Part shown: one piece after another, positions 6,259 through 9,245 of the stretch
How the letters are laid out: each line of letters opens with the position of its first letter
Position numbering within the stretch: position 1 is the stretch's first letter
From: F1-120-MAGs023 sp038228615
Lineage (GTDB): Bacteria > Actinomycetota > Acidimicrobiia > IMCC26256 > PALSA-610
NCBI GenBank assembly: GCA_038228615.1
Contig: JBBRPC010000148.1
Coordinates: 1 to 9,245 of the forward strand
Length of the DNA stretch: 9,245 nucleotides
Reading direction: 5' to 3'
The notes under the pieces: model-generated
Databases searched by the model: none
What the model was told of the DNA's origin: nothing
The model's input: the letters and a program-made list of their open reading frames with translations, nothing else
Translations under genes and position numbers: made by a program

Positions 6259-7374
6259 GTGGCGGCGGCTTGGATTCGCAATGCTGAGCTGTACACCGTC
6301 GGCATCGACGACGTGGTTGTGACGTGTACGACCGACCCCGGAGTTGAGATTACGACACGGGTTGGTGATCATTTCGTTACCACGATCGGTCCCTATCACC
6401 ACGCAACCGTTGCCGGTCTGAGCCCCAACACGACGTATGCATTGTGCATCGACGGCGTGGAACCGGATGCGTGGTTACCTGGCGAGATCACCACACTCGT
6501 TGAACCGGATGGTGAATTGCTCGCCAGGTTTGCGACGGTCAACGATGTGCACTTCGGTGAACAAATCTGCGGGTTGATTGGCGGAGCACAGGAAGTCGGT
6601 CCTGTATTTGCGATGCCAGCCGGCAGCGAGGCCTATCCCGCCATCATGAATCGTTCGGTGATCGCCGATCTTCAATCGGGTGCATACGATGCGTTGCTTG
6701 TGAAGGGTGATCTCACGAGCGCGGGTACTCAGGACCAATACGACCAGTTCCTCGACGCCTATGGCGTATTTGGCGAACGTATGCATCACATTCGCGGTAA
6801 TCACGAGTCGTACAACGGTGACGTCGTAGCGAACATCGGATCGCACGCCGTTCCACTCCAGGGTGTCGTCGCGGTGCTCCTCGATACGTCGTGGCTGGAG
6901 CATCCGAACGGTCGCGTCACGACTGACCAACTCGAGTGGCTCGATGCCGTCTGCGCCGGCACAACCCAGCCAATCTTGGTGTTCGGGCATCATCAACTGT
7001 GGGATCCGCAGAGCCACGAACGCAACGACAGTTACTTCGGCGTGATTCCCGATTCCAGTGAACAGCTCATCGACGTCTTTGCGAGGCATACCAACGTTGG
7101 CGGCTATTTCGCAGGCCACACGCATCGCAACCGGGTCAGGCGATTTCCGAGCGCTCGGAACATCCCGATTGTCGAGGTTGCGTCCACGAAGGAGTACCCA
7201 GGCGCGTATGCCGAATACCGCGTGTATTCAGGTGGATACGCACAAATTGGTCGGCGAACGGCTGCGCCAGACGCGATGCGTTGGGCTGAAGCAACGCGGG
7301 GCTTATATGCAGGGTTGTATCGCGACTACGCGTTGGGGTCGCTGACGGATCGTTGTTTCGTCGAACGATGGTGA
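6259..7374 (+). CDS. Metallophosphoesterase with N-terminal FnIII-like domain
   Basis: A 371-residue calcineurin-like phosphoesterase with two metal ions in its active site. The full motif set is present: D96 and H98 in NDVHFGE, GD(L) at 150-152, GNHE at 180-183, GHH at 243-245 and GHTHR at 286-290. Residues about 10-80 form a beta-rich domain ending in LSPNTTYALCIDG, typical of fibronectin type III or purple-acid-phosphatase N-domains. The substrate is unknown; relatives include cyclic-nucleotide and phosphodiester hydrolases and alkaline-phosphatase-like enzymes. No signal peptide is visible although FnIII-type domains are usually found on exported proteins, so it is either cytosolic or exported another way. 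The GTG start at 6259 is 36 bp after the epsilon-like gene and has a TANNNT box 7 nt upstream. The stop lies in the left arm of a strong inverted repeat. Confidence 0.87.
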   Translation: MAAAWIRNAELYTVGIDDVVVTCTTDPGVEITTRVGDHFVTTIGPYHHATVAGLSPNTTYALCIDGVEPDAWLPGEITTLVEPDGELLARFATVNDVHFGEQICGLIGGAQEVGPVFAMPAGSEAYPAIMNRSVIADLQSGAYDALLVKGDLTSAGTQDQYDQFLDAYGVFGERMHHIRGNHESYNGDVVANIGSHAVPLQGVVAVLLDTSWLEHPNGRVTTDQLEWLDAVCAGTTQPILVFGHHQLWDPQSHERNDSYFGVIPDSSEQLIDVFARHTNVGGYFAGHTHRNRVRRFPSARNIPIVEVASTKEYPGAYAEYRVYSGGYAQIGRRTAAPDAMRWAEATRGLYAGLYRDYALGSLTDRCFVERW

Positions 7375-7406
7375 CGCCGCGGAGGGAAATCCGACCGCGG
7401 CGTCAC
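7371..7406. terminator. Bidirectional terminator candidate, perfect 12-bp inverted repeat
   Basis: GTGACGCCGCGG (7371-7382) and CCGCGGCGTCAC (7395-7406) are exact reverse complements around a 12-nt loop. The structure sits between two convergent genes and includes the phosphoesterase stop codon (7372-7374). No T-tract follows on either strand, as is common for actinobacterial hairpin terminators. Confidence 0.72.
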
Positions 7407-7426
7407 AACACGCGACGAGGCTCGCG

Positions 7427-8491
7427 TTAGCCCTGGTTTGTGGGACTGTTGTAGAAGATCACGCAGCCGCCCGCGCCGTGATTCGCGTTGTTGCTAAAGA
7501 GCGATTGCACAGCGAAGCGCCCCGTGGGCAGCGTGACGTTGCCGCCCTTGCCGGCACCGCTGAGGATCCACGCGCACTTGTCGCCGTTTTCTGCGCCGCT
7601 CGAATCGAGCCATCCGTGAGGGGGGAGCAAATCGGTGAGCGCCTCGGCATATTCGTGACCTTCGACAATCGTCACGCCATCGAGCACACCCGCACCGCCA
7701 GCGTTCACGAGGTTCTGGCCGCAGCCGGAACCAGCGTCGGGGATATAGGGAAGTGTGGTGTAGGCGATCGTGCCAACGGACGAAGCTCCGGAACTGTGAT
7801 ATGCGCAATACTGCGAACCGAAGCCAGGTGGAACAATCTTGGTGGGTGCAACAATGACGTATTGGACAGATGCATTTGCTGCCGCGGTGACATTGCCGAA
7901 ATGCCGTGCGGCGCGAACCGCCGATGCGCGAATGCTGGTCTCTGTTGGGGCGGCCACTGCGTTTGATTTGTTGTCGAGCCACACGCCGGCCAACGGCGAC
8001 GAGCTGCGGTGTTGGACGTGGCGTCCGCTCGATCCGCATTGGGTTCGACCCAGCGCGATTCCGGGACCGTCGCAATACTGTGTTGTTGAAGTGCTCCAGT
8101 TCTCGGAGCCGTACAGACCTCGCAGAAAATCCTGCACGCGTGGCGCCATGTGTTTTGGGTCGCCCGAGAGGGTCATGTCGCCGCGAACTGTCGTTGCGGT
8201 GCCCCATTGTTTGCCGTAGAACACGATGTACACCTTGGGCGTTACCTCGATTGCCGAACCACTCACGCCACCTCGATATGAGAGCAACGATTGGTGGGTT
8301 GGCGGACTACTCCCCACGGCGCTCGGCCGCGGCGTCGACAGGGTCGCCATGAAATGCGGCGTGCCGGTGCTGGAAGCGGCACGAACAACTCGGATGATGG
8401 GTGCGTGGGGGCTGGCGGACAGCGGGGCTGGGATGCCAGCAACCAGCGCTGCGCACGAAGCCGCGACGAACACGATTGGACGAAACAACAC
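7427..8491 (-). CDS. Secreted protein with HEYAE motif, putative metallopeptidase-like
   Basis: A 354-residue exported protein of a family I recognise from Actinobacteria but which has no assigned function. The signal peptide is MLFRPIVFVAASCAALVAGIP..., with likely cleavage after PLSA (residue 26). Conserved-looking blocks follow: TPKVYIVFYGKQWG (84-97), DPKHMAPRVQDFLRGLYG (111-128), PLAGVWLDN (166-174), VQYVIVAPT (209-217), DGVTIVEGHEYAEALTD (271-287) and ENGDKCAW (301-308). HEYAE (279-283) resembles HExxE-type zinc sites, so a metalloprotease is possible but not shown. Six cysteines in the mature part (140, 152, 229, 257, 306, 343) could form three disulfides. The reading frame is open to 8602, but GTG at 8491 is best: it has GAGGAGA 6 nt upstream and begins the signal peptide directly. 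It is divergent from an S53 protease gene. Confidence 0.85.
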   Translation of the reverse strand: MLFRPIVFVAASCAALVAGIPAPLSASPHAPIIRVVRAASSTGTPHFMATLSTPRPSAVGSSPPTHQSLLSYRGGVSGSAIEVTPKVYIVFYGKQWGTATTVRGDMTLSGDPKHMAPRVQDFLRGLYGSENWSTSTTQYCDGPGIALGRTQCGSSGRHVQHRSSSPLAGVWLDNKSNAVAAPTETSIRASAVRAARHFGNVTAAANASVQYVIVAPTKIVPPGFGSQYCAYHSSGASSVGTIAYTTLPYIPDAGSGCGQNLVNAGGAGVLDGVTIVEGHEYAEALTDLLPPHGWLDSSGAENGDKCAWILSGAGKGGNVTLPTGRFAVQSLFSNNANHGAGGCVIFYNSPTNQG

Positions 8492-8497
8492 GGGGGG

Positions 8498-8504
8498 TCT
8501 CCTC
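8498..8504 (-). promoter_or_regulatory. Ribosome-binding site deciding the GTG start at 8491
   Basis: On the minus strand GAGGAGA is followed by six C and then GTG. The AGGAG core lies 7 nt from the start codon. This places translation initiation at 8491 instead of the open upstream frame. Confidence 0.7.
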
Positions 8505-8511
8505 AATTGAG
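8502..8511. repeat. Perfect palindrome touching the ribosome-binding site
   Basis: CTCAATTGAG is a 10-bp perfect palindrome whose last three bases on the minus strand (GAG) are part of the GAGGAGA ribosome-binding site of the HEYAE-protein gene. It may be a regulator-binding site or only chance. Confidence 0.35.
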
Positions 8512-8514
8512 CGT

Positions 8515-8544
8515 TTGGAACGCACTTGGAACGCGCTTGGAACG
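8515..8544. repeat. Three tandem TTGGAACG repeats, 11-bp period
   Basis: TTGGAACG occurs at 8515-8522, 8526-8533 and 8537-8544. The phased spacing is one helical turn. Another copy is at 8659-8666, and the reverse form GTTCCA at 8690-8695. If the minus-strand promoter at 8603-8632 is used, the three copies lie in the 5' leader of the HEYAE-protein mRNA as CGTTCCAA units. Confidence 0.8.
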
Positions 8545-8550
8545 TACGAG

Positions 8551-8565
8551 GGCGCATCGTGCGCC
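8551..8565. repeat. Hairpin-forming inverted repeat
   Basis: GGCGCA-TCG-TGCGCC is a perfect 6-bp GC-rich stem with a 3-nt loop. It lies between the tandem repeats and the likely promoter of the HEYAE-protein gene, so it would be in its leader RNA. Confidence 0.55.
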
Positions 8566-8602
8566 GAGCCCCACATGTTGCCGCAATGCGACGATAGCAC
8601 AA

Positions 8603-8632
8603 TGTATAGCAGGATAAAGCTAGATATCACAA
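8603..8632 (-). promoter_or_regulatory. Candidate promoter of the HEYAE-protein gene
   Basis: On the minus strand TTGTGA (8632-8627) and TATACA (8608-8603) are 18 nt apart in the most AT-rich stretch of the window. The predicted leader is about 105 nt and would hold the hairpin, the three TTGGAACG/CGTTCCAA repeats and the palindrome. Confidence 0.45.
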
Positions 8633-8738
8633 GATAAAAGGGTCTCACATATGAATCATTGGAACGGAATGGTGTCACTCGGCACTGGTGTTCCACCCAT
8701 GGCGTGACTACGCTCCGTGAACATTCGTATCGGCACTT

Positions 8739-8744
8739 GGAGGA
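8739..8744 (+). promoter_or_regulatory. Ribosome-binding site of the S53 protease gene
   Basis: GGAGGA lies 4 nt before the ATG at 8749 and fixes that start. The promoter is not clear: TACGCT (8709-8714) and the CATATG region near 8648 are possible -10 elements, without convincing -35 partners. Confidence 0.65.
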
Positions 8745-8748
8745 ATAG

Positions 8749-9245
8749 ATGCGCAGGCTCGTAGCGCTCGGTCTCACGACCGTTTTGGCGGGAGCGACAG
8801 CAGTCGCTGCGGTGAACCCCGCGTCGGCGACACCTCGGGTGTCGCTGCGCAATAATCAAGCTTCATGGGCCACTGCAACGCATCGCAAGGGGGCGGCCGA
8901 CCCACATTCCAGTGTTTCACTTCGCGTGTATCTGCGGCTGCGCAACAACACCCAAGCTGCTTCGCTCGCGCAGAGTCTCAACGACCCGACCAGCGCGAGC
9001 TATCACCAGTACTTGTCTGGCTCGCAGTTCCGCAAGAGCTATTCGCCGACAAGCGGTGATGTCGCTGCTGTTTCAGCGTGGTTGAAGAGCGTTGGCCTCA
9101 CGCCGGGTTACGTTCCGCAGAACAATTTCTACGTGAGCGCGACGGGTTCCGTCGCGGCCGCCGCGTCGGCGTTCAACGTGCATCTTTCTCGGTACGCGGT
9201 TCGGAACCTGACGCTGCGAGCCGCTGATAGCCGACCGTCGGTGCC
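8749..9245 (+). CDS. S53 (kumamolisin/sedolisin) family secreted protease, 5' part
   Basis: The open frame from ATG 8749 reaches the window edge without a stop (165 codons plus two bases), so only the N-terminus is seen. A signal peptide (MRRLVALGLTTVLAGATAVAAV, likely cleavage after NPASA near residue 27) is followed by a pro-kumamolisin activation domain: SLRVYLRLRNN, SLNDPTSASYHQYLSGSQFRKSYSP, VAAVSAWLKSVGL, and a region with SVAAAASAFNVHLSRY. In S53 peptidases this prodomain is removed to release a serine-carboxyl protease with a Ser-Glu-Asp triad; the catalytic domain would lie beyond 9245, so activity cannot be judged. The start is set by GGAGGA 4 nt upstream. The gene is divergent from the secreted HEYAE protein gene, and the two may be controlled together. 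Enzymes of this family are usually extracellular peptidases, often active at acid pH. Confidence 0.87.
   Translation, partial: MRRLVALGLTTVLAGATAVAAVNPASATPRVSLRNNQASWATATHRKGAADPHSSVSLRVYLRLRNNTQAASLAQSLNDPTSASYHQYLSGSQFRKSYSPTSGDVAAVSAWLKSVGLTPGYVPQNNFYVSATGSVAAAASAFNVHLSRYAVRNLTLRAADSRPSV

Noticed and set aside
6232..6290. tRNA-like stretch (GGCTCAACGGGTAGGGT resembling a D-arm, then GGATTCGCAAT resembling a T-loop)
   Set aside because: No 7-bp acceptor stem can be paired, the D-stem needs G-T wobbles, no proper anticodon arm is seen, and the stretch runs into the phosphoesterase coding region.
8492..8602. Upstream extension of the HEYAE-protein frame to 8602
   Set aside because: The added residues are Arg-rich and encoded by the repeats and hairpin. 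They would bury the signal peptide, while GTG at 8491 has an excellent ribosome-binding site.

Overview
The window looks like a piece of chromosome from a moderately GC-rich actinobacterium, plausibly of the Acidimicrobiia/Ilumatobacter type. The reasons are an actinobacterial acyl-CoA carboxylase beta subunit followed by a tiny epsilon-like subunit, frequent GTG starts, several genes that appear to be transcribed without a leader (TANNNT box 7-8 nt before the start codon), and secreted proteins of families common in Actinobacteria. The lineage is an inference; there is no rRNA or other marker gene here. I see no tRNA, rRNA, CRISPR array, insertion sequence or phage gene.

Left part (59-1783): a small conserved hypothetical protein on the minus strand lies back to back with crotonyl-CoA carboxylase/reductase (ccr) on the plus strand, with only 80 bp between the two start codons. 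ccr runs convergently into a secreted beta-propeller (PQQ-like/BamB-like) protein on the minus strand (1795-2991).

Centre (3097-7374), all on the plus strand: methylmalonyl-CoA (ethylmalonyl-CoA) epimerase, an alpha/beta hydrolase 6 nt behind it, the propionyl-CoA/acyl-CoA carboxylase beta subunit, an epsilon-like small subunit overlapping it by one base (TAATG), and a calcineurin-like metallophosphoesterase with an N-terminal fibronectin-III-like domain. Ccr, the carboxylase and the epimerase fit together: Ccr makes (2S)-ethylmalonyl-CoA from crotonyl-CoA and CO2, the carboxylase makes methylmalonyl-CoA from propionyl-CoA, and the epimerase interconverts the 2S and 2R forms for a B12 mutase. 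This is part of the ethylmalonyl-CoA pathway, or of extender-unit/propionate metabolism. The biotin-carrying alpha subunit, mutases and remaining pathway enzymes are not in the window.

Right part (7371-9245): a perfect 12-bp inverted repeat separates the phosphoesterase from a convergent secreted protein with an HEYAE motif (a putative metallopeptidase-like protein of unknown function). That gene is divergent from the start of a secreted S53 (kumamolisin/sedolisin) protease that runs off the right edge. Their 257-bp shared intergenic region is AT-rich in the middle and carries tandem TTGGAACG repeats at 11-bp spacing, a hairpin and a palindrome touching a Shine-Dalgarno sequence.

The most interesting pattern is a split in gene-start architecture. 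Five genes for non-secreted proteins have leaderless-type starts, while all three genes with signal peptides have leaders with good Shine-Dalgarno sequences. No defence island or clearly new multi-gene system is visible. The best candidates for new biology are this split and the divergent secreted-protease locus with its repeats.
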